Shown: in pieces, positions 30,836 through 41,931 of the stretch
Layout of the letters: each line of letters begins with the position of its first letter
Numbering within the stretch: the first letter of the stretch is position 1
DNA from: Rotaria sordida
Taxonomy: Eukaryota > Rotifera > Eurotatoria > Philodinida > Philodinidae
Direction: 5' to 3'
NCBI GenBank assembly: GCA_905250125.1
Contig: CAJNOL010000331.1
Location: 95,160 to 159,159, forward strand
Length of the DNA: 64,000 nucleotides
Notes under the pieces: model-generated
Told to the model about the DNA's origin: nothing
What the model saw: the letters and a program-made list of their open reading frames with translations, nothing else
The model's database searches: none
Position numbers and translations under genes: made by a program

Positions 30836-32262
30836 AATCGATTTTATTTGTATTTATAGAATTGTTTAAATTTATAAAATATTAATATTTTATATATATA
30901 TTATATAAGAAAAATAATGAAATATTTTTGTTTTTTTTGATAATTTAAAGTTTTAATTTCACTCTAGATATTGAAAGAATAATTATCAATAAGGAAACTT
31001 GATTGAATGATATAGATTAATTGTTGAATTAATAAATAGAACAGAAATAACTATATTGTAGTATGTAGAATTATTTTTAAATTCTTTATTTATTGAATTA
31101 ATTAATATTATATTCAGAAATGAAAATTTAGTTCAAGTTTATTATATTGCACATGATCGTTTGTGTTTTTATTCTCTTTCAAGAAAAACAAATAAATTTT
31201 GATCTTAACTAAACTAATATATATCATCTGATAAATAAAAAAAATGTTTGAATTATTTTTCCTTTTCTACTAACGAGGGAACTGCCAGAAGTGATACGCG
31301 CCGTTTGAACTTGTATTGAGTTCACCAGAAGATCTCGGTAAGACTAGAAAAATCTTAAAAAGGTTCATATCTATAGACCTTTGAAACCGAGTTATGACCA
31401 TTTTACTGAATTTTTGATCCTACTATAGATATTTACCAAAAAATTCAATAATGGCATTTCAATCTGAAGTTTTGCCCACAGGATAGGTCTGATGACTCTG
31501 GAAGTAAATTGAAAGTTTCAGCCGAAATGAATGGTTCTTTTTTGACGTGTTAAATTTTCAAAAAATAGTCGTTTGTCTCAAAAATCAAGTTTACTTGAAA
31601 ATTCAATATCTTGACAAAGGAATATTCTTTTGGACTAAAACTTTCAGGATATTCTTTAAGTCATCAGACCTATCCGTGGGGAAAATTTCAGATCGAAATA
31701 CCGTCATTGGATTTTTTGGGTAAATATCTAAAGTAGGGTCAAAAATTCAGTCAAACGATCATAACTCGGTTCCAGAGGTCTATAGGTCTGAATCTTTTTA
31801 GGTTTTTTCTAACCTTACCGAGACCTCCTTGTCAACCTAATATGAGGTAAAACGGCAGGTATCAGTTCGTGTAGGTTTCTCGTAAGAAGAAAATTTTCAG
31901 TACAATATTGACCCCATAGCACTCGATAATTTTCAGGAATGACAAAGTCCGTATAGTATGCAGAAATGTCTGTTAGAATTTGGCAGACAGTTTTTGGTAG
32001 TTTCTCAATATTTTTGCAGACATAATATGAAAAGTGGAAAGGAACTAGCATCTCGCTCCTTCCGATCAAGATCTATAATTGACTCGATCAAAAACTAAAA
32101 TATCAATCTTTTAGACGAAAAAAAAAACGAAACTTACAAGAAACTCAATGAGGATCTTTTTATAACAGTCCTGTTTTTTTTTGTTTCAAAAGAGAATCTA
32201 AATTTCTCAATGTACATTGAAAAATTTTTGTTTGATAGTGTTTTTCCTTATTTAAGATTAAG
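30836..32262. other. Intergenic interval carrying a fold-back element
   Basis: It has an AT-rich flank, then the 31274-31882 fold-back element, then the upstream region of NAE1. No other gene was seen. The minus-strand open frame at 31815-32069 overlaps the element end and has no recognised motif. Confidence 0.55.
31271..31885. mobile_element. Fold-back element, family A copy 1
   Basis: Inverted arms run from about 31274 and back from 31882, with ends CGAG..CTCG and TAA on both sides (31271-31273 and 31883-31885), a possible 3-bp target duplication. The strongest inner block pairs CTCGGTAAGACTAGAAAAA.. with the reverse complement ending ..CTTACCGAG. It is related to the copies at about 34900-35390 and 58322-59036. 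No transposase is present. Confidence 0.75.
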
Positions 32263-34521
32263 ATGAGTAAAGTATCCGGTCCAGATACAAAACAAATTCA
32301 ATATGATCGTCAACTTCGTCTTTGGGGTGATCATGGACAAAAAGCTTTAGAAGGTGGACGTGTATGTTTAATTGGTGCTAATGCATTAGGTACTGAAACT
32401 CTTAAAGCTCTTGTTTTACCTGGTCTTGGTTCATTTACAATAATTGATCATCAATTAGTAACATTAGCTGATTGTGGATCAAATTTTTTTGTTCATCCAT
32501 CTATGATTGATCAATCACGTGCTCGTGTTACTTGTGAATTATTAAAACAACTTAATCCTGATGTACATGGTATATTTATTGATAAACCATCAATTGATGA
32601 TTTACTTAAACAAAATACATTTGATTTTAGTCAATTTAATGTTGTTATTACAGCTAATCTTCCATTAAATACATTAGTTATACTTGCTAATCATTTATGG
32701 ACACTTAAAATACCTTTACTTGTTGCTCGTACTTATGGGTAATCAAAAAGAAAAAAAAAGAAATTTATTTTTGTTGGTTATTTATTTATTTTTTTCTTTA
32801 GTTTTATTGGTACAATTCGTCTTCAAGTAGTTGAACATTATATTATTGAAGCTCATCCTGATGATACAATACCTGATCTTCGTCTTGATCGTCCATTAAA
32901 ATCATTTATTAATCATTGTAATTCAATTGATTTTAATAATTTAACACGTGAAGAACATTTACATATACCATCACTTATTATTCAATATAAAGCATTACAA
33001 TATTGGCAAAAACAAACTAATCGTACTGATTTACCACATACACGTCAAGAAAAAAATGAATTTAAACAAATTCTTGAACAATTATCAAATCATTCAGCAT
33101 ATGATATAAATGATTTAAATAAACATGTAGAAAATTTTGAAGAAGCTAAACGAACAATACCATCACATCTTGTTAATACAAATTTATCATTAATAATAAA
33201 TAATTTATTTCATGATCGTTGTTGTTTAGAATTATCAAATCAATCTCATATGTTTTGGTTTATTATAAATGCAATGAAATTATTCACACAAAATGAAGGT
33301 CATGGTTTATTACCTGTTCGTGGTGAAGTACCTGATATGATAACAAATACAAATTCATATGTTAAATTAGTTGAAATATATCAAGAACAAGCTAAAAAAG
33401 ATTGTGAAATAATTTATAATTATTTAATTGATTTATTAAAAGAACATAATCGATTTTCAACAATGACATCAAATGAACAAGCAACTTTACATGAACTTGT
33501 TCATATTTATTGTAAAAATGCATCATTTTTAAATGTTCTAAGAACAACATCAATTAAAAATGAAGATGATTTATTACAAAAACAAATTGAACAAATTCCA
33601 TTAGAATCATCATCAGATGAATTCGAATCAGATATTTCTTGGTAAATTATTTATTTAATTTTTCTTTTTTTGATTCTTTCTCAATTAATATCGAATCATA
33701 TTCTCATGAAAGTTCTAATGTTTGACATTAGTGAAGTGTAATATGAAAACAAGAACGATCAATAACTGAAACAAACATGATGGTATGCGGTAATTCAATG
33801 AGTTAGAATGCTCTTCACCGAAATTCGGTAATTGGCGTTTCGATGATGTAACTATCGGCAATATTTAGACATGATACCTGAAGTATATATATATATGATA
33901 AACATTGAGAAAGAGTGAACGTAAGGAATGATTACTGAAACGAAATTTATGAACATAGATGATCAAAAGACATTCGATAATCTTCATTTCGACAATCTCA
34001 GTTGTTGATGATGAGATACACAATCTATTCTTATGGATATCAATATTAGAAATGAAATACATATATATATTGTTTATCTTTAACAAAACAATAATTTATA
34101 TAATTTTAATATTTTTCTTTTTTCGATCAAAATAGTATTAATCTTGTATTTTTATTTTAGGTATATTGGTTTGCGTTTATGTGATTTATTTTATGAAAAA
34201 TTTAAACGTTATCCTGGTGAATTTCCTTTATCAACAAATGAAATCAATATCGATCAAAGACAACTTGAAATAGATTTCAATGATTTAAAACAAGTTGGAA
34301 AACAATTATTAAATTGTGATAGACAACAAAATCCTATAAGAGAAAATATTCTTGAAGAATTATGTCGATATGGTGCATCAGAACTTCATTCAATATCAGC
34401 TTTTATTGGTGGATGTTGTGCACAAGAAGCAATTAAATTAATTACACATCAATATGTACCTATTGATAATATATTAGTCTACAATGGTATTCGACAATCA
34501 GCAAGTGTATTTAAACTTTAA
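32263..34521 (+). CDS. NAE1: NEDD8-activating enzyme E1 regulatory subunit
   Basis: Three exons (32263-32738, 32802-33641, 34161-34521) sum to 1677 nt and 558 residues; human NAE1/APPBP1 has 534. The N-terminus KQIQYDRQLRLWGDHGQKAL and the Rossmann stretch RVCLIGANALGTETLKALVL are typical of the ThiF/E1 regulatory half. The C-terminus (FIGGCCAQEAIKLITHQYVP..NILVYNG) matches the closing E1 segment. NAE1 pairs with UBA3 to adenylate NEDD8 and pass it to UBC12 for cullin neddylation. As expected for this subunit, I see no catalytic cysteine motif. The last intron (about 520 bp) is longer than usual. Confidence 0.93.
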
Positions 34522-34899
34522 ATAATAATACAAAAACAAATATATGAACAGTGACTATAATTGATAAGATACAGAAAAAAATTTGCATCTATGTGATTTA
34601 TATGAAAAATCTAGACAAGTCTTCTTTTCATTTTTTTTTTTAACTAACAAAAAAAAAATATTACTCAAGATATAATTGGTTAAATATATTATTAGGATTT
34701 TATTGAGCAAGAAAATCAAGTGATAAAAATAAAAATTTTCTTTGTTTTTTTGATTGCTAAGTTATATTGAATTTCAATGACAAAAGATCAATGTTTATTT
34801 ATAATATTTGCATATTGCACTTCTATGAAATATAATTATGTTCAATATTCTTTGATACTTCCATATGAAGAATAAATATAGTTCAATTATTCTACAATT

Positions 34900-35390
34900 T
34901 AAATTAGCACAGAGTTTATAGGGAAAATTGAACAACAGAATTTCAATCTGAAATTTTGCTCATATGTAGCTCTTGTGATCGTTAGAACATTCTAAAAGTT
35001 TCAGTGGAAAAGAAATGTTTCCTTTTGAAAATATTAAATTTTGATAAAAGTCAATCTTTCAGGACTTTATAGATTATGAGACAAATTTTTAAAAATCAAT
35101 ATTTCCAGAAGGAAATATTTTTCTCCACGGAAATTTTTACAGTGCTCTAATGACTACAAGAGCTACATATGAGCAAAACTTTAGATTGAAATTCCGTTGT
35201 TCAATTTTTCCCTGTATATCTTGTGCTAAGTGAAAAAATGAGTGAAATGGTCATAACCTTCGAAAGAAGCACCATTGGTCCAAATCCTCTTACAACTTTT
35301 TTAGAATACTGTCCCTGACATATGGACAAAATATCATTGAAAACGGCGTGGATTAGTTGGAGACCTTCCTTCATGAGAAGAATTATTCTT
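34900..35390. mobile_element. Fold-back element, family A copy 2
   Basis: Arms of about 130 bases (starting near TTAGCACAGAGTTTATAGGG at 34904, and ending near CCCTGTATATCTTGTGCTAAG at about 35230) are reverse complements. The sequence to the right (35245-35390) resembles the terminal part of the 31274-31882 element (GGTCATAACC..GGTCCAAATCCT..GGAGACCTTCC). The element may have lost its left end. Confidence 0.65.
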
Positions 35391-35494
35391 GAACTTGTTT
35401 CTGATCACAATAAATAAAAGGATTAGACTGTTGTTATTTATTCTGTATTATTTATAATTATTTTGTTCTTTGTCATCACTAACGTACATTACAC

Positions 35495-36150
35495 GAATAT
35501 CAAACTCTGCTAGATCATATTGCTTAATTTTTAACTAAACAAGTTTTTTCTTTTATTTAAAAGAGCGATCTGTAAATTATGAATTTTGTACAGCACATTT
35601 TTTTCCAAAATCTGAGAAACGTTAAAAAAACTAAAAACTTCCAAAAAACAAGATTTTTGCTGTTTTATAAATGCGTATGTTTTAATTATTTTGAACTACA
35701 TACAACGAAATTTTAACAAAACATCAAAACGTAGTGAACGAAAAACTTCTATCAATATTAACTTTGTTAAGCGAATGTTTTATATAGGCTCTTGATTGAA
35801 AAAACTGCACTATTTGTTCAGAATATTTTATGTTGTAGAAACTTATTGAAATAAAAAATAATCTAAAAAAGTATATTATTACCGTTGCAAAACGACCAAA
35901 TAGTGAGCAACGGCAAATAATTCAATCTGCATTGGAAAAAGCAATATTTTATAAAAAAAAAAAAAGAATTAAAGGTACATGTGCTCTCAAATATAGTATT
36001 GAAAAGAGCTTTTTTAAGAAATCAGTGCTTCTCAGATTTGTTCAGGAGAACTATAAAATTTGTAGGTCATTTATAGTTCTTTTCAGAAACAAAAACATTC
36101 GATTGGTTTTCAAGTGAACAATATGATCTAGCAGAGTTTGACATTTCTGC
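35495..36150. repeat. Inverted repeat with unrelated-looking interior
   Basis: Sequence near 35500-35620 (ATCAAACTCTGCTAGATCATATTG.. and further in ..ATCTGAGAA) is the reverse complement of sequence near 36020-36145 (TCTCAGATTTG.. and ..CAATATGATCTAGCAGAGTTTGA). The roughly 400-bp interior lacks a gene. It is a likely non-autonomous transposon. Confidence 0.65.
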
Positions 36151-37619
36151 AATGACTTTTGTATTGCATGTTATTTTCATACAGAATAACAAAGATTTGT
36201 ACTGTGTACTATTAATCTCGAAGAAAATTTATACATTGCTATTTGAAGCCAGAAAATATCAATTGAAACCTATATTAAAAAAAATAAGAAAAAACACAAG
36301 TGTTTTTGGTTAGTGTGTTTGTATAATCGTTAAATAGAATGATTGAAAAAAATATTTTCTTAGTTGAAATTTCTTTTTTAGGTGCCGACAATATGAAATT
36401 TGAGTAAATCTTTGTTTTTTTTGTTGACGCTTTTTTCAACATGATTGAATAGAACTTGTCAAATTATCTCTAAAAATGCTGTTTTAAAATTATTCGAACA
36501 ATGTTTTTTCTACGGAAGTTTAGGAAAATTAGGTTTTAAAAAAGTCTGTAAAAATAGAAATACGCCAAAGACATTACATCTAAGTATCTATGTCATAAAA
36601 ATCGTGTCACTTTGGGCGATTAATCGCGATTTAAGCAAAAAAAATCGGTGGTTTATCGCGAATTAATCTTGATGTTTTAACAGTGAGACAAATCGTCGAT
36701 TAATCGCGATTAATTAGCGATCTTTCAACAGACTTCATTAGTAAGTATTATTTCATTAAAAAAAACTTTTTTATTCAAATCGTCTGATCGTCAAAGTGGA
36801 AACTCATATGATTCGAATCGGACAAAAACTGGTGGTGTATGGCAGCTTTTGTTTGAATGGTGTACCATGATGTATTCTATCAAAATAGGAATGTACTTTT
36901 GAAGGTCATTAAAACTGACAGATTGAAATTGATTTCTATGTAGTTCAATTGATGTTGATAGATCTGAATTGTCTGTAGTAGCTATAGAGTTCTAATCGGC
37001 CACAATTCTGATTGAGATAATTTTTTTTAATTATAGATAGCGTTGCGAAAGCTTTCATTAACCAAACATATTGTGAAACTGTTTTTTTTCTTCATGAATT
37101 TAAATTCTTTCTAGCAATACACTCGAATTTGAGTATAAAACACTCTACAATCGACTGTACTTGAAAGCGAAAGTACTAAGCGCTACCGCTGGTGTATCGT
37201 CAGTATACTGGCGATTCTTATAAGTAACACGATATACTGACAATACTGTAAACAAATGTGTGACACTTATGTTTCGGTCGTTTGATCATCAAAATGAACA
37301 ATGAATACTCTTTTATAAAAAAATTTTTTCATTTATTTAGATCTTCAAATCATCTCAATGATCGGTAAGTGTTATTCAACTGAAAAAAATCTCTTTTGAG
37401 CTATTAATTGCAGATGGAGAGAAACAAATCATCCTTCTCCTCATTCATCAAACACATGTATGAGCACGATGATAAACAACGGTAGTATATACATGTCGTA
37501 ATGTGTCCATAGTCGTAAATTTGAATAGTAGGACCACATCAAATTATTGAAAATATTGTAGGATAATTCATAAATAGTACTAAAAAAAGCGAAATATCTT
37601 CACATCGGTTCCATTAAAT

Positions 37620-38275
37620 AGGCGAATATTTTTGTTAGTTTTAGAAGTTCATTTAAACTTTTTTTTTCCAAGGAATAACATAAGCAAATATGATTGCTAA
37701 ATATCATTTTTCATATTATGCAAGAAACTTGATCCATTATCAACTAAAAAAATACACATCTAGTGTTTCACAGATAATTTTCAGTTGTCAAATAGGAGAA
37801 TAATAAGAAAAAGTCAAAATAAACTCTATGAATAGATCTGTATTGGTGTACATAGAACAAATGTTTAAAACTAGTCATTTTAAATTCTAAAATTTGTGTC
37901 CCATAAATAAAATACACAAATGCAACCTTTCGAGTACCAAAAACATGAAGTTTCTTGTAAAAAACAAGTGTTTTCATGTTTGAAAACTCGAAATTTTGTA
38001 TTCGTTGATACTTAAACTAACATAGTTTTAAAAGCTTGCTCTATGTGCACCAATACAGATCCATTTATAAAGTTGATTTCGACTTTTTCTTATTATCCTT
38101 CTATTTGACAACTGAAAATTATCTGTGAAACGTTAGATGTGTATTTTTTTAGTTGATAATATATCAAATTTCTTTCATTATACGAAAACTAATACGTAAC
38201 GATAATATTTGCTTATGTTAATCTTTGAAAAATAAGTTTGAATAAACTTCTAAAACTAACAAAAACGGATGCGGA
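37620..38275. repeat. Long inverted repeat (fold-back element)
   Basis: Arms of about 240 bases (about 37620-37880 and 38030-38275) are reverse complements. Blocks such as TTTGTTAGTTTTAGAAGTT, TCTAGTGTTTCACAGATAATTTTCAG and TCTGTATTGGTGTACATAG recur inverted on the right. No coding content is apparent. Confidence 0.75.
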
Positions 38276-38534
38276 AGTATTTAACTATCTTTATCGTAGT
38301 GTTATTTATCGACCGCCGTGTATTTGAATAATCGTGAAAAAAAATGGGCAAAACTCGTCACTTTAGGTGATTTAATCGTGATATAATTCCACGATTAATC
38401 GACCTAATAAATCGTGATAAAATCGTCCGATTTTTCCTCCATTTTGATGACGTGGGTACCTTCTATATTTATCCGAAATTTTATTTTTTATTTTACTCTT
38501 CATATAATTAGAAAAAATTGGTAATGATTTTTGA

Positions 38535-38860
38535 AAAATATTGTTTCATTGTTGAGAAATTCAGTTTTTTTCGATCTGAAAATAAGATGTCATAAATACG
38601 AATTCGTCGTCAGAATCATCAGCAAATTCTGCATCGAATAAAATACTCAAATACTTAAAACTAATTGTCATTAAATTTCAGTGTTTATGGGAAGTACAGG
38701 TCAGATAATTCAAAAATAATAGTGACTTCTAAAATATAATGTTCATTTCATTTGAAACTGAATTTCTGCTAATTAAAATCTCTAAATACAAACTCTTATT
38801 TATGGCATTTTACTTTTAGATCGAAAAAATCGAATTTCTCAGCAATGAAACAATATGTTT
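38535..38860. repeat. Inverted repeat, about 60-bp arms
   Basis: ATTGTTTCATTGTTGAGAAATTCAG..TCGATCTGAAAATAAGATG.. is mirrored by ..TTTTACTTTTAGATCGAAAA..GAATTTCTCAGCAATGAAACAAT. It is probably another small element. Boundaries are approximate. Confidence 0.65.
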
Positions 38861-39308
38861 AAAACAACATTCTAAAAGGTAAACTGACGAGTTTTATCCA
38901 ATCATATAAAAAAAAGCATCGAAAAAATTTGCTCAAATTTTCAATTGTTGACACACATACAATTCTCATTTACTGTTATATTATAAGTACCTATTATCGA
39001 ATTTCTTGAACTTTGTACTTTTAATAAAGACAACAATGTCTTCTATTGGTTGTCATTTTGCACTTTATCGAACCTTCTAGATATTAAATCCTTCCTTTTA
39101 TTTTTTTTTCTTTCTAGGCTTTCTTCCGACGTCTTTATCTTTTGCTCTGTCACTCTTGTATGCTTTTTTGAATGACGTTGCAAATTCAAGGTGGGTGTGT
39201 GCAGATATATATATAGAGAAAGAATTCGTGGTTTTAGTTACTTGAATTTGTTTTCAGTTAGATTTCATACCGTATCTTCAGTTTTTCTGATTAATACTAC
39301 AAAAAAAA

Positions 39309-39994
39309 ATGTCATCGTCAACTCAATATAAACTTCATTATTTTGATGGTCGAGGTCGAGGTGAAGCAATTCGTTTGATTTTTGCTTATGCTGGTCAGAA
39401 ATTTGAAGATGTTCGTTATAGTTTTGATGAATGGCCAAAAAAGAAAAATGATATGCCTTTAGGTCAAATTCCTCTACTAGGTATTTTTATTTATTTTATT
39501 ATTGAAACTTTCTTGTTTTACTAAATTTTTTTTTTAAAGAAACTAATGGTCAACAATTTCCTCAATCATTAGCTATTGCACGTTATGTTGCTCGACAATG
39601 CAAACTCACTGGTAAAGATGACCTCGAATCAATGAAATGTGATGTTATTGTTGATACAATGAATGAATTTAATCAAGATTATTATCGAATACGTTTTCAT
39701 GTCAAGGATGAAGATGAAAAACAAACAGAAAAAACAAAATTTGTAACTAAAACTGTACCAGAAAAAGTAGCAGGGCTTGAAAAACTCTTGAAAATGTATG
39801 GTAATGGTGTATGGGCTGTTGGTGATAATGTAACATGGGCTGATCTTGTAATATATGATACGGTTGAAAATCTTCTTGACATGGATGATCAAGTGTTGAA
39901 TAAATTTTCTACATTGAAAAAACATCGTGAAGCTGTAGAAAAATTACCAAAAATTGCTGCATATTTGGCTAATAGAAAAAAAACACCATTTTAA
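39309..39994 (+). CDS. Sigma-class glutathione S-transferase
   Basis: Two exons (39309-39480 and 39540-39994) give 627 nt and 208 residues, normal for the class. The N-terminal thioredoxin-like domain starts YKLHYFDGRGRGEAIRLIF, whose Tyr in LHYF is the expected catalytic Tyr. Next come a Trp (FDEWP) and GQIPLL..Q(S)LAIARYVAR, the glutathione-site region. The C-terminal helical domain holds WADLVIYD. The family conjugates glutathione to electrophiles, and in some animals makes prostaglandin D2. No disruption was seen. A TATA-like stretch lies about 95 bases upstream. Confidence 0.92.
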
Positions 39995-41931
39995 ATGGAA
40001 ATATTATTTTAGAAACTTTTCTAGTGCATAACATATACTTCTTATTTAGTGCAAAACAAATTTTAAACAGTTTTCTTTTTTAGTCATAATAAAATATTTT
40101 TCTGTTCTACATCAATCTTATATCTTTCTAGTATGCTAAATCGGACTTTTGTCACATGAGTTTTGATAATAAAAAGATTGTTGAAATTCTGATGAAAAAT
40201 GGGATGAATTGTTAAAAATCTAGATTTTCATCGATATTTTCGTTTCATTTCACTGTGGTTTATCGATAAACTGGAATTATCATAGTTTTTTTTTTATTAT
40301 AAAGATTCCAGCGAACATTGGACAAGTTAGCAAATTCCACACAACCATTAGTAAAACTCTCGTTGTAATCGAAGCCACTCAGGGCTTTGAAAATGTCCAA
40401 CTATGCAACCTTTAGGCGGAGCTACTAATATGACTTTTGTGTGAGTCTTACTAAAGAGAAAACTCACACACCCACACCATATATTGATATTAGGATCAGA
40501 AAAAATATAAATTTGTTAATCTGTAATAAACTCTAATGTAATAGCATCTGCTAAGCTTTGCTTCAATAAGTGAAATTCTCTGGACACACAATAGAACTCT
40601 TGGACTGTCTAATATGTCTTTTACATCGATCCCTCTAGATCAAATTTCTAATATAAGAGATTGTCTATTTCGAGAAGTGCCTTATATAATAAATTTTCCT
40701 AAGCAAAATGCTATGTTCCTTTGTTCGATGGATATTTTTTTCTTTGTGTATTTCAATATGGTTCAGATATAACATTGTATATTAATTTCAACAACTGAAT
40801 TCGAAAATTCTAACTAATGAACTTTTTTGTCTTCATGAAAATTTTAGTTGCATCGATTTGAATTATTTATCGAATGTAAAATATGAAATAGACTTAGTTT
40901 CTTCTGATAATTCTATGTGATGCAAGTTTTTAGGTGCACTTTGATGAATAATAGAAAAGACTTACATTTAATCAAGCAATAAAATAATTTAAATGAACAA
41001 TAATGAAATTTAGCTATAAAATAAAATAAAATGAGTAGTAATGAAATCTAGCAATAATTATATGAAAGAAGCAATAATTTATTTAGGTTAAAGGTAAATT
41101 TTATATAAGGTAGATTTTATATAAAAAGGATATTATAGTGTGAGTCGTTTATATCTCTTTTTTTCTCTCTTCTTTCGTTTCCCTCACTTGGATATTTCTC
41201 TTCTCTTGATGTTGTTCAGGTATATTTCCTTCTTCGTCATGTTTTGTGTCTAGGGAGTGTTGGTTTTTTCCTAGCTCATTTATATGCATAATTATTATTT
41301 CTCCAATAAAGTAGTAGTTCAGTATTGATATGTTAGATCAATCATCCCTTAACAAAGGGCAATATGAATTCACTTATATATACAAAGACGTATTTTTTCA
41401 ATTTTACAAAATAAAATATAAAAAGAAAACGAGACAGACTATCTAAAGCAAAAAAAGCTTTATTCACACAATAATATACTGTTTTTTATTTTTCTTTTTT
41501 CTCAATTATAAATAACTTTTTTTATTTCTCTAATTCATATAAAATAATGCAGTTTTTCTTTGTTTTATTCTCAAAATATGAAATTACTAATGCTACTTAA
41601 TAAATTACTTATTGTACCTCTAATAATCTAAAATTTCTCAAATAAAATTTTTTTATTGCTCAAAAATTATTGCTCAAATAAAGTTTTTTTGTTGCTCGAA
41701 AATTATTGCTAAATCGTATTTTAATTACTGCCCATTGCAGTATTTCTATTGCTCAAATAAATACTAGCCAATAAAAAACGTCAGTTTCAAAGTAATAATA
41801 TAACTATAGATATGTTTTCGGTCAACTATCATTAGAATTTCCATCCTTCTTTTTAACCACCTGGAGATGAAAAAAACAAGTTGTAGATATCTTCTATTAA
41901 CCCCTCACAAACTATAGATTTTATATCATTC
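39995..41931. other. Intergenic interval, no gene seen
   Basis: AT-rich sequence with small repeated words (for example ATTGCTCAAATAAA(A/G)TTTTTTTATTGCTC at 41634-41690, and AGCAATAA-type repeats near 40976-41090). No coding content is recognised. Confidence 0.55.

Larger units (their letters stand above)
34522..39308. other. Intergenic interval dominated by inverted-repeat elements
   Basis: There is no recognisable gene across about 4.8 kb. At least four separate inverted-repeat structures lie here (listed individually), along with clusters of a TTAATCGCGATTAA-like motif near 36.6 and 38.4 kb. The region just before 39309 has a TATATATATA stretch (39204-39215) that may be the GST promoter. 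Confidence 0.6.

Noticed and set aside
31815..32069. 84-residue minus-strand ORF
   Set aside because: It overlaps the end of the fold-back element and has no recognisable motif or partner exons.
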